Made by a program: the position numbers and the translations under genes. The notes below the pieces were generated by a model, which worked only from the letters and a program-made list of their open reading frames with translations, did no database searches and was not told where the DNA came from. Positions 26,401 through 36,791 of a DNA stretch of 64,000 bases are shown piece after piece. The DNA comes from Moniliophthora roreri (lineage: Eukaryota > Basidiomycota > Agaricomycetes > Agaricales > Marasmiaceae). The stretch's first letter is position 1; each line of letters starts with the position of its first letter. The stretch is taken from positions 372,001-436,000 of the forward strand of contig LATX02000181.1 of assembly GCA_001466705.2 (NCBI GenBank), written 5' to 3'.

Positions 26401-27565
26401 TCAGGCACCAAATTTCATCTTCTCTACCCCTCGTACACCCCACATCTTCCCAACTTCAAGTTTGAAGATACAGCCACTTTGCCTGCCTTCTCCCGGCTTG
26501 ACCGCGCTGGTGCAGTAGAGGACATCGAAATCTTTTCCGCCCCAGCCAGGACAAGTCATATGTGGTGTATCCTTGGCTCTGATCTCTCGTAGAAGCGTGC
26601 CTTCGGCTGAGAAACACAGAACGCAACCCTTCCCCCATATTGCTATCCACAGATTTCCTTCCGAGTCGGTCACCATTCCATCAGGCTGGCCGCCCCGCAG
26701 ATATTCTGGCACAGTCTTTGCTACCTCTGGTGTTCCTCTCCTCACGACATCTCCAGGTTTCCTAAAGTCAATAAAGTCGATGCGATTGCTGAGGGTTCCT
26801 GTATCTTGATCAAAGTCGTATCGCCTAACGATGCATCCGTAAGAGTCGTTGTAATACATGTATTTGTTGTCTGGGGACCAAGCGATGCCGTTCGAGCAGT
26901 AGATCTCGTCGTCGTGTGTGGTAGCTGTTCCATCAGGATCGTAGCGCCAGAGACGGCCTTTGGGGATATATGGATCACTAAGTGGAGTACCAAGGCAGGT
27001 GAGGTCGAACTCGCCGACCCAAAGACGGCCTTTACAGTCGACGGCACCATCATTGAATCTGACCTTTCCACGAGCTGATTCGGGTAGGAGCTCTAGAAAT
27101 ACGCGTGTTATGATCATGACAACACTGGCTTCGAAGGTGAAGGGGCCTTGCCTTTCAGAACTTGTGTTTCCCCGGTCTTCTCATTGATGGTTAAGAGCCC
27201 CCGTGACCCAGCACCCAGGTAAATGCCATTCTTGGACTTTTGAAAAACGACGACAGATATGCTATCGGATGGCTTCAAGATGCGAGCTTGCGAGTTAAAG
27301 TTTGCTAGGTTTGAGAGAACGTGAACCTGATGAGAATATGAACGGTTGAGGCATCTCAGTAGTTTCAAGCGAGCGCACCTCAGGAGGATCTGATAAGGGA
27401 CAGACGTAGTGCAGAGTATCATCTTCAGGGCGATATAACGGTGCTTCTCCGAGACTGCTTCCAATTTCTACGCGTTGGAATGAGCCTGTGAATGGCGAAT
27501 TTCATCATGGAAATAGACTCACCGTACAGAGGTTCCCCAAAGTCAGCTATTTCAATGGTGGTCAT
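26401..27565 (-). CDS. SMP-30/gluconolactonase-like calcium-dependent hydrolase
   Basis: Four exons (complement of 27523-27565, 27379-27485, 27152-27326, 26401-27092) give 338 residues. This is a six-bladed propeller with family motifs SSLGEAPLYRPEDDTLHYV (metal-binding Glu), VRFNDGAVDCKGRLWVGE, CSNGIAWSPDNKYMYYNDS (metal-binding Asn) and GQPDGMVTDSEGNLWIAIWG (metal-binding Asp). The family opens sugar lactones, which AA9 and AA12 enzymes produce. No signal peptide is present. The third intron has a GC donor in a perfect context (AAAG|GCAAGG, complement 27093-27151); without it the chain stops in a TGA. The first intron is only 37 nt. Confidence 0.86.
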
Positions 27566-27918
27566 GATGATCGTAAGAAGGAAGAAAAAGTGTCCAGAAT
27601 GGATAAGTCGCTGGCAGCTGCGCGATCCGACGGTGATACGGTGATGGGAAAGGTGTGGAGTAACACGTGGCTCGTTGAATTGATATGATGCAATCAACAA
27701 ACCACAACAACACGTCTTGCCCTCCTTCTCCGTAGCAGTTAGGGGTTACAGTATTGCTGCGGCATTCAAATTAACAGCACACTCTTGGTTTTCATTACGT
27801 TTCTGCAAACTTTAACTCTGTCGCTGCGGACGCCTCGTGTTGTCCGTCGAACTTACTTATACATATCGCAATCAATCCATCTGGGATTCTTATCCTTACT
27901 CCCCACGATCTTAACCCA
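27566..27918. promoter_or_regulatory. Bidirectional promoter region
   Basis: The lactonase gene (-) and the PUB-domain gene (+) diverge from this 353-bp stretch. No clear TATA box is seen. Confidence 0.35.
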
Positions 27919-28965
27919 ATGTCTCGCAACGAATTGAGATCCATCCTTGCGAATGCAGCATTGAACCGCCAACGCCTTAAAGATGCTGTGTCTCCCAATC
28001 AGCTCGATATCCCTCCATCAAAGACTTTGTACCAAGATCACGATCATGGCGTGTTTGATAGAAACAACATGCGGCGAAGCATTCAAGAAGCCCTCGAAAA
28101 GCATGGAGTAGGCTGTTTGAAAGTGAGTTCCAACAATGATGACGATCACTATAAAGGAATGTGATGCTAATTCCGGTACGCAGACCTTGCATGGCATCGC
28201 GAAGAAAATACTCGATAATCTCGACGATGATAAAAGCAAGTACAGGGAACTTAGGAGAAACCTCGATGCTGTCAGAAGGAAGATATACGAACCAGAAGGC
28301 GTTTTACAAATTGTTATCGATGTGATTTCCGAGTTCTCATCTTTTTGCCTTCGTTACCGAGACTAAATCCAATGTCTTAGATGGGATTTAGAGAGACTGT
28401 GAGTACTCGCAGCTTTATGCATGGTTCAACTAATCACACATCTAAATCAGAGAGCAGCGGATCTTGACGAATATCGAGTTTGGCTTCCCAAGTACACTGA
28501 CCGACTTCGGCTTTACGCTGAGTTGTTGTCCGATGCTATTATGGATGCTCCACTTCAACTTGCATCAAGGGATGAGTCCATCAAGATTGAAAGGAAACGT
28601 GAAGAAGACGAGGACAGTGTCAAGAAGGTAGAAACAATTTCGTTCAACGATCAGATGGTATATGTAATGGACACTTCTGGGTTGCCAGGTACGACAAAGA
28701 TTCAAGTCGGACCGAGAGGCTGTGAGAGACAGAAGTGAGAGGGAGAAGATACAGCAGCAGGCACATGCTACCGCGATGAGTAGAGCTGCTTCTTCTCAAA
28801 ACGATACCGCTGCTCCTCAGCAAACCAGGGTAAGTTTTCCTATTATTACCTGAGGCAGACTCGTTGACAATCATTGACCAGCGTACAAAAAGTGTATCAA
28901 ATATCCACACATTGGATGAACTCGAGCGGAAGTTCAGCGAAGCTACCCTGAACGCTAGGAATTGA
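27919..28965 (+). CDS. PUB-domain protein with coiled-coil C terminus
   Basis: Six exons (27919-28122, 28184-28321, 28381-28398, 28451-28657, 28689-28829, 28882-28965) give 263 residues. Residues about 60-120 resemble a PUB domain: TLHGIAKKILDNLDDDKSKY, then RELRRNLDAVRRKIYEPEG and a VLQIVIDMGF ending. PUB domains bind the C-terminal tail of the AAA ATPase p97/Cdc48 in ubiquitin-dependent protein handling. The second half is charged and helical (RFKSDREAVRDRSEREKIQQ). Exon 3 is only 18 nt, and the fourth intron is only 31 nt yet needed to keep the frame. The PUB call rests on pattern recognition and should be tested. Confidence 0.62.
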
Positions 28966-29213
28966 AGTTGTAAAACGTTTTGGGTATATTCCACGTGTAT
29001 TGTCGCTTCTAGTGTGTATTGGTACGGGTATATATGAATCGTGTGCAATCCATCTAACTGTCCGTAATACCGTTCAAAGTATTTGTAAGGTTGCCCAAAG
29101 CTCCCGTTATCTATAAATTCCATGAGGACGCAAAAGACGGCGAGTTGCTTGAGAACGTACATCGGGCTGTCCGATTTGAACTAGAACGAATATATTTCCT
29201 ACTGTGATATTCT

Positions 29214-30209
29214 TTATCTTGACTGGGAGAATGTTTTATCAGCAACTGTGCATACGGAAAGCTCGAAAAAAGCCATACTATCTCCCACAGAAACATTCAC
29301 GTTCCCCACAAAAATCGTGATATTTCCTATCTCCGTATTCACACTTCCCGTTCCTAAGTTGATAGGTCCTCCACTGACAGTTGCTGTAGCGGTGGGATCT
29401 GGAAGTGAAATAGTTGAAAGCCCAGAACCCGTAGCAGCACTAGTCGTTGTGTCATCATTCTCTTGCCTAACAATCCGTTGAAAAAACCCGCTCGTGCTTG
29501 CTGCGGCTTGAGTAACACTGGTTGACGATACCGTTGAGGTTGGAGTGGCTGTTGAACTGGATATTGAGGTTGACGAAGACTAAAAGTTCTCTCAGTTTCG
29601 CAGAGCTGCAAGGGACATTTTGACGTACGAATGCGCTGAAAGCTTGTATGGGGCTTGCTCCAGGAAGCGGGACAGAGACAATGATGGAGATGTTCCCAAT
29701 CGATACGTCTTCTACTCTGTAACATCAACAGTGAGTTATATGCTTCTGCCAACGCGAGAACGGTCGCACTCTACGTTTCCCAGAGAAATGGTTACATTTG
29801 TCACCCTAAAAAAAGGAGGAAGGTTTCAATCAACGAGTATTCTAGGCGGAGAGGTAGAGAACGTACGTCAAGTTGATGTTCCCGAGCTTCGTAGTGATAT
29901 TTCCCAAGCTCAATCCAACGGATGGAAGCTGGACGTCAGGGTGAGCGGAATATCAATGTCAAGGAACCATAGACGCACGTTCACTCCTACGCCAATCCCA
30001 CCGTCGTCTTCATCATCTCCATCTGCCCGACGTACAAGGCCAGTTGATCTTCTCCTACAAGAGATGTCTTCCAATGAGTGCCGCCGAGTAAACCGTTGAT
30101 GGGGTGTTGGACATTGGCATTTTGCCTCCACAGATTGCTCAAATTCGGGTTCCGTCGCAAAGACTGCGAAAATCAGCCCCAAGCTGAGCAGGAAGACCAG
30201 AAGCTTCAT
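29214..30209 (-). CDS. Secreted Ser/Thr-rich protein with glycine-asparagine repeats
   Basis: The start at 30209 gives a strong signal peptide (MKLLVFLLSLGLIFAVFA). An acidic stretch (DGDDEDDGGIGVGVN) follows. The rest, over several introns, consists of imperfect repeats around GN-[IV]-[TSN]: LGNITTKLGNINL, TNVTISLGNV, DVSIGNISIIVSV and, at the C terminus, EIGNITIFVGNVNVSVGD. A Ser/Thr-rich spacer separates the two repeat groups and is likely O-glycosylated; several NIT/NVT sites suit N-glycosylation. A TTATAAAT box sits at about complement 30274-30282. I recognise no family; a cell-wall or surface location is inferred. Confidence 0.65.
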
Positions 30210-30954
30210 CGTAAGCGAAGCTAAGAGGGAGAGTCGGGAAGAACAGAAAGAGGGCTGAAGCCCCATCGTACCATTTATAAAAGCGTGAGGATTTGGTGGT
30301 AACCGTGGTAACAATGCATATAACCAAGGGTTTGGACAGAGGAACGTCGGTGCCTGTTCGAGTAAGGCATGTGAAGAAAGATATAATAAATGAATAGGTT
30401 ATTCAACCGTTTAATCAATCGACGCCGTAAGATATCGAATGTGTGTGAAGGAGGGGACCTACTAAATGCAAGAGAAAAGTGCTTGGGATTCTGTATCCTG
30501 AAACTCTAGAGTGTAGACTTAGTGCAGACTCTGAAAAAAAAAACCATTGATACGATACCTCCAGCGTGTCGTAAATAGGTGTCATGGGGAAGTGCATCAG
30601 GAGGTAGGTTGCCATGTAGCTTAAATTGGCTCTTCTGATTGTTGAGCATCAAGATTATCGTAAAGGATGGGGAAGAGATAGAGCAGGCTCCGAAGGGTGA
30701 TGAAGGAAGAAGGAAAAAAAAAGAGAGCTATTGACCAACTATTGACTGTGTGATTCAAATCTGGTGCTTTTTATTTTTGGGGCGTTTTATTTTTTTTGCG
30801 GTCAAGACTGCGGCCGACCATTTCCTAAAAAGCCGCCGGACCAGCCGGACCCTCGTGTCTTCGGCTATCACTCCGCTTCCACGCCGCAGGTGTTACACTC
30901 GTGACAACACGCGTGGTTGCGTTTATCACCATCTGCCACGTCTCATCGTTCATA
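30210..30954. promoter_or_regulatory. Divergent promoter region, part duplicated downstream
   Basis: This stretch lies between the secreted protein gene (-) and F-box gene 2 (+). The part 30816-30895 recurs at 36206-36280 next to a truncated copy of the F-box gene. Confidence 0.5.
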
Positions 30955-33022
30955 ATGTCTACACACGAAAGAGAGTGAGTTCTCATCCTAATTTCTTCAT
31001 CGAAATCTTGACGCGTTCTTGGCTCAGGTTTGAATCTTCCGATCTCGATGACACTGCGAACGTCTCGTCGCGTATCATGGATCTTCTCCGTACAGGCCGT
31101 GCTCTCTCTACCGCAGATGACTCTTATGCGGAGAACCTGGTCGATATGACGGACGAGAGACTCGAAAGTTATCTTGGGAAGATCTCTCGACTAAAGAAGA
31201 AGGTTTTCGCTCTCCGGAAAAAGCGGAAACAATTCAGATCGCTTTGGGCACCCATTCGTATGCTCCCACCCGAGATCCTTTCGGTCATCTTCAGTCACGT
31301 CGAGGAAATGAACCAGCTCTCGACGACAGAGAACTCTCACTCACCTGCTTCGGAGGTAGGAAGCGTATGTGCGCATTGGCGAATGGTTTCGTTGGCTACG
31401 CCGAGACTTTGGGCCGGAATATCCCTCACTATTGACTTTGATCATAAACATGCCCCCATTATCCTGGAGCGTCTCAAGCTCTACCTGCTTCGTTCTCACC
31501 CGGCACGGCTATTTCTGGATCTGAATTTCGGAGGATCTGTAGGCAAGCATACGAAGGAAGGAATTCTTCTCCTTCAGACCCTTCTCGAGCATGCAGATCG
31601 CTGGCATGATCTCAAGCTCATCGTTGCCGATATGCCCAATTATGCCACCTCTTGGGTTCTCGAGCAGCTGAAATGGAAGCTGTCTTCCCTAAGAAATCTG
31701 CATATCGAGCTTCGTCGCGGAGACTATGAACGAGAGTGGAATCACCTCGATACTCTCGAGAGTGCTTGTCCGAATATCGAAAAACTCGTCATCCCTTGTT
31801 CGCTCTATTTCCCAAAAGCCCATATCGTTGATACCCGATTCCATTTCAATAAAATCACCCACCTTACCTTGGACCATAATCTCGAAACGGTCCTGGTAGC
31901 ACTCGAGCGGTGTCCCCAGCTGGTCTCTGCTCATCTGATCCTTCCACCGTCACAATGGTCCTATACCAACTGGCGTCGACTGGATTCAGATTCAGACAGC
32001 GGTTCAGAAGCTTCTTTCTTCCATCGTAACAGACGCAGGAGCACCAATGCAGAGGGCCAGACACAATCGGGGAAGCCGCCTAAACAGCCTAAATCTCCAC
32101 CAGAGCCTCTCCAGCTCAATTCGCTTACCAAGCTCATTATCGAGATCGACGGGGTATCGAATATGGAGAGTACCAAGTATCCTTTCCGACATGCTGCCAA
32201 AGCTCTGAACGCGATTACCACTCCTTCTCTCGCTTCCTTCTCCCTCATATCCGATGCGACACATCTACAGCGAGTGTCCAGAGGTGACACCCTGAATTCG
32301 AATCTAGTTTCAGTCATTGAGCGGTTAATGGCTCGCTCTGGCTGCGCTGGACGTATGAGGACATTTCGTGTCGAACGTTTGCCGTTTTCAGACACTCAGC
32401 TCGTTACGCTACTCAAGTTGATGGAGGGGCTCACGGAGTTGGGGATTCGGGAGGCTGAAGGGCCAAAGAAGAATTCATGGGATAATAGGTGGGGGGAACC
32501 AGAGAACGAGACCGTTACCAAGGCATTTCTGAGGGAAATGACAATCTCACATAATGTCCAAGAAACGCTGAAAGAGATTGTAGAACCTGGTGGTAAAGCG
32601 AACGATAATGGATGTGGACGTCACTACGAGGATGATGAGTCAGGTTGGATTCCGATTCGTCGCTCCTATGGCTGCATTTGCGCTGATTCATCTTTAACGC
32701 AGTTTTACCTCTTCATACTGGGCCACCGCTTCTTCCAAGTCTGCGCTCCCTTGATTTGTGGGTGCACCTTGATTGGAACGGCGGGTATTTCGAGGACATG
32801 ATCGAATCACGTATGAAAGCGGATAAGCTGAAGACAGTGCATCTCAAGATCAACGATGACCTTATCTGGCTGCAAACCTATCGCCTGCAGAGGTTTCAAC
32901 AGAATGGACTGGCAGTCCGAGTTCAGAGTCGTGCCAACGAGACTAATGTACTTTATCAAAGACTTATTATTGATTATGGGCTCGAGATAGGTCATGACGT
33001 GGACGAAGAATCGTCGGAATGA
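30955..33022 (+). CDS. F-box protein, large
   Basis: Three exons (30955-30974, 31028-32643, 32703-33022) give 651 residues. The tiny first exon (MSTHERE) was added because its GTGAGT donor joins in phase to an open frame with no other upstream ATG. A coiled-coil segment (ESYLGKISRLKKKVFALRKK) precedes the F-box (IRMLPPEILSVIFSHV, then SVCAHWRMVSLATPRLW). Leucine-rich repeats follow, interrupted by a Ser/Asp-rich loop (SDSDSGSEA) and a proline-rich loop. The last intron (32644-32703 boundary) resolves an apparent frameshift and leads to SLRSLDLWVHLDW. A presumed SCF ubiquitin-ligase adaptor. A degenerate copy with a large internal deletion lies at 36.2-36.7 kb. Confidence 0.82.
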
Positions 33023-33389
33023 GTATGGACTTTTTCTACGTATTGTATCAATCTCACCACTAATCTGAAAAATGTTATTGTTCAGCCATGGGGGATTTTG
33101 ACTCGCTTCTTCAGCCATTAGTGATTGTGGAATCAGTCTATGTTAATTCCAGTTGCCCAACGAGATGGAGACAGCGCCATCACTAACATACAAGGTCCCA
33201 ATTTTGGTGATCGTACAGTATGGGCCGTTGGGGGTTGCATACTACCACGCATGGCAAAGTGTCCATGAGTAGGCTATTAAGGGCTGCTCTTCTGTAACCA
33301 CCATATGCTACTAATAATTCAAAGTCTGCTGGGAAGTTTAATCCAATGGGCACTCTAGATAGCGGAATTCATGGAAAACTAATAAGCTC
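33023..33389. other. Intergenic between convergent genes
   Basis: Short 3' region between F-box gene 2 and the kinase gene. No feature is recognised. Confidence 0.4.
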
Positions 33390-35633
33390 CTAATCTACCC
33401 TTCGCATACAAAAACCCTCCCAGGCCCTCAATAACTCCTGATTGGTCCACATATCTCGCATCGCCTTTGGAGATGGCTTACTGTACACCGCGTCCCGCTT
33501 CATCTGCTCCGTATAACCGTGAATGAGTTCCTTCGTCGTAGGGCGGGTTACCGAGTCCCTGGATGCGCTACTGGGCAAACCGAAAGTCAGAGATCCAGAT
33601 GGCTTCTGCAGAGGTGCCGCGAAAGCACCGAACGTATTTGCTTTCATAGTAAGACTCGCTTGATTACTACCAAAAAAACTGGCTCCCTTCCCGACGGAGG
33701 CAGAGGCTGCAAATGCCGATGTGGACGGCTGGGATGTTGATTGACCGAAAATCGATGTGTGCGACTGGGATAGCGGTTGACTGAAAGTCGATGTGGGTGG
33801 CGCTTGACCGAAAACCAATCTGGGTGGTTGGGTAGGCGGTTGATTGAAAATCGATATGGGCGGCTGGGATGACGATTGATTGAAAATCGTGAGCAAAGAA
33901 GAAGCGGAGGGGCGGAGGATGATTTTCTCGTGCCAGCATAATTGCAAGGCCTTCCATAACCAGTCTGGGCATAGATCGTTAGGCCGCTGAGGCCTGATGC
34001 CACTAAGGACGTCAAACATGACTTGTATGTCTTGTTTACGATGAGGATAGGGAGGCAGATCGGTTAGAACCTAAAGATCCATTTTAGTTGCGGTGAATGA
34101 GAATACATTGATTGGACCACCTCAATGACTGTGCAAGCAAAGGCATAAATATCCCTCGCGGTGCGATTCTCTGTGATTGCACTGTCGGGATTCAAGAGCT
34201 CTGGTGAGAGCCACCGAATCGAGCCTTGAATACTGTCGCTTTCTGGTGATATCAAATTAAATGGAGTGGAATCCAGCCTGGCTAAACCAAAGTCGGCTAT
34301 GTGACATTGTTCGTCTTCAGAGATCAAAATATTCGCCTAGAATTTAACTGTCGTGAGCTTTAATGTTCTCGGCTCTAGCACCGGTACTGACCCCTTTGAT
34401 ATCACCGTGTATAACTGGCGGATCCAGAGTATGGAGGTAGTAAACACCATTAACAATCTGATTGATCTAATATCCCGTGTGACATGCCTCAGGTATACTA
34501 TGGAGAAGAGACGTACCATCCTCAATTTGGTACCGAGACTACAGCGTGTTGCACATGAATAAGCGATGATGTTTCCATTAGACATCCAGGGTGATACTAT
34601 GGCAAAACTCGGTGCAAATAAATCGGTGTTGATGCCGAGGAACTCGAGTACACTCTGATGTTTGAGCTGGCGCCATATAAGGACCTCTCTGCTCAAATCC
34701 TAAAATGGTTATATTAGTGTGTAGTATCTTCCGTGGGGCTTTTCTCGTGGTTAAGCTCACTCTAAAGAGTTTATCCCTGTGAAAATTCTGTGTGAAGAGA
34801 CGCAGGACTTTGAGGCAAACAGTATGGTCTTGTAGCCGCCCTTTGTATATGTCCTTGAGAGTGCTTGTTTAACGCAAAGACCCAATAGACCGATAAGAGC
34901 TCACTGAGAATCCCCCTCCAGCGACAGAGGCAGCTTCGTTCCGAATAATCCCTGACAATGAGCGAATACTGGGTGGAAGTGTGCCGTACGTAACATTCAA
35001 ATAATACATCGCATGAAGACAGATTTTTCGAGGGATTAGCGAGAATTGCATGTCCTCACTGTATCTGCAAATATCCTGATGGCCCCCCCATCAGTGCTTC
35101 ACGAGACACGAGTTGAAAGAACGATCTACCAGATTATATTGAAGCATTTCCATCACCAATGGCGCCCAGCGAGAATCGACTACAGCGAAACATGTCGATA
35201 CGTCGAGATGGTGATGCTCCAGCTTGGAAAGCATATCATTCTCGTCGCTAAAAGGAGGGCAGCCAGAAGAAAGCGAGCAGAGCACCGACCAGCCTCCAAA
35301 ATAACTAATTAGAAGGAATTCTTCGACTGTCTCGCAATCAGTGCGACATTCGATGCCATATGCACCAATTAGAAGGTCGATCCTGCGGAGGAGGTGTGGC
35401 GCGTTTCGGAGCAGTGCGGCGCAATGTTTAGCGAGAGAGATCTTGACATTCCTGGTATATGACTCTTAATGCGGAGGCTCAAGAAGGGTATTTGAAACTC
35501 ACAGATCCTCTAAATGAAAATCAGGATGGCGAAAATGTTCCACATAGGTGAGGAGAGAATGGTAATCTTGTGGGCGATTTCTAACTGACCAATGGCTTTG
35601 GAGAGCGGCCATGTATAGTTCGACTTCTGACAT
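33390..35633 (-). CDS. TKL-type protein kinase with FG-repeat-like tail
   Basis: The start at 35633 (MSEVELYMAALQSHW) opens an N-terminal helical region of about 200 residues. The kinase domain follows: glycine loop ASVAGGGFSDIYKG split by an intron, VAIK-type Lys in HTVCLKVLRLF, catalytic loop HGDIKGANILI (HGD in place of HRD, as is common in agaricomycete TKL kinases), HIADFGLARLD, and SIRWLSPELL with DIYAFACTVIEV. After the domain end (LRPSASSL) comes a tail of about 170 residues with FN and FG repeats: SIFNQPPTQPP, LVFGQAPP, SIFGQSTSQPS, SFFGSNQ, NTFGAFAAP, LTFGLPSS, then a short basic helix. The underlying DNA (about 33740-33895) is a visible tandem repeat. FG repeats are nucleoporin-like; the combination is unusual. 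Confidence 0.8.
33740..33895 (-). repeat. Tandem repeat inside the kinase tail
   Basis: Imperfect units of about 36-39 bp (core TTGATTGAAAATCGATATGG or TTGACCGAAAATCGATGTG on the plus strand) encode repeated [IV]F[NG]Q-x-P/S-rich units in the kinase C-terminal tail. Units have diverged, so the array is not very recent. Confidence 0.6.
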
Positions 35634-36205
35634 GGAAATGGCAGGTGTGTGAACCTGCGGTGAAAAGCTTCCCAGTGCCTTTATATCAAGCGAAGTACCT
35701 TTTGTTCCCGTGATCCATCAAATGCTGACGTATTTCAGGTAGACCGAAAAGCCCAATACTGAACCAGATCTCGATACCTAGATATCAGAAGAAGATAATG
35801 GCTCATTGGGCAAAGGAGAGAAACCCAGACAGCCTTATGCTCAAAGCTGCGGAGGAGCAAAACCGGTTTCAATCAAAGTATGAGGAACGGTGTAGTAGGG
35901 GGACCGGGGCACGGAGCGGAGGTTCCAGGCTTGTTTGGCAGTGCTTGGCATGAGCTTCTGGCGCGTAGTCTACATTTCCGTGTACGTAGTCAGCTATCAT
36001 CCAAAACCAGCAGCATCGTCTTCGGCATCGCGATAGCCAGACTACCTGGCCCTCTCCAACGGCGGGCTATATTGCAGTAGAGACCGTGACGGTACGCACC
36101 GGTAGCCCACATATTCCCCACTTAGGGTTGAGCATCATGCATCATGGCTCGCGGCAAAACCGGCACTTTTTAAAATGTCACCTATGTAATTTTCTGGCGA
36201 CCGAG
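35634..36205. other. Intergenic with dispersed repeat copy
   Basis: Holds the second copy of the 172-bp repeat (35888-36060). No gene is supported. Confidence 0.45.
35888..36060 (+). repeat. Dispersed repeat, copy 2
   Basis: Same-orientation match to 16493-16664 at roughly 90% identity. It lies just upstream of the deleted F-box copy. Confidence 0.7.
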
Positions 36206-36669
36206 TGACCATTTCCCACCAGGCCAGCCGGTTCCTCGCGTATTCAAGTATCACTCCGCTTCCACGCCGCAGGTGCTAAATTCATGTTAGTGCAGAATGA
36301 TCTGGTGGTAGAGTGAACGATCACCACTGTAGACTTCACTACGAGGACGAGGACGATGGGTCAGGTTAGATTCCGATTCTTTACTTTTATGACTTCACTT
36401 ATACCGACTCAACTCTGATGTACTTGGTATCACTCTCTCCCTACCAACACTCCTTCCAAATCCGCGGTCCCTTAATTTGTGGGTGCACCTTGATTGGTAT
36501 CCCGAGGACATGATCGAACCACGTATAAAAACGGGTTCAGCTGAAAACAGTGCATCTCAAGGTCAACGATGACCTTATCTGGCTGCAAACATATCGCTTG
36601 CAGAGGTTTCAGTAGAATGGGCTAGCAGTCCGAGTCCAGAGTCGCGCCAACTAGACTAATGCACTTGTC
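36206..36669 (+). pseudogene. Internally deleted F-box gene copy
   Basis: Bases 36206-36280 match the upstream region of F-box gene 2 (30816-30895), and 36298-36669 match its 3' part (32583-32958), so about 1.7 kb including the F-box is missing. The counterpart of the last intron is still present, so this is a DNA-level duplicate and not a retrocopy. In-frame stops (for example CAG to TAG in the LQRFQQ stretch) and several indels rule out function. Confidence 0.78.
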
Positions 36670-36791
36670 GGAAACTTACGGTATTGGTCGTGATTGGAGC
36701 ATAGCGATCTAGAAATTTATGGGCTATATGCATTTCAAGGTAATATGGATCTCGCTGCTTCAGTCCTTACATTTAAGATTTTACACATATT

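Noticed and set aside
31689..32395. Long antisense frames inside F-box gene 2
   Set aside because: Mirror of a strongly coding exon; codon structure explains them and no motif appears.
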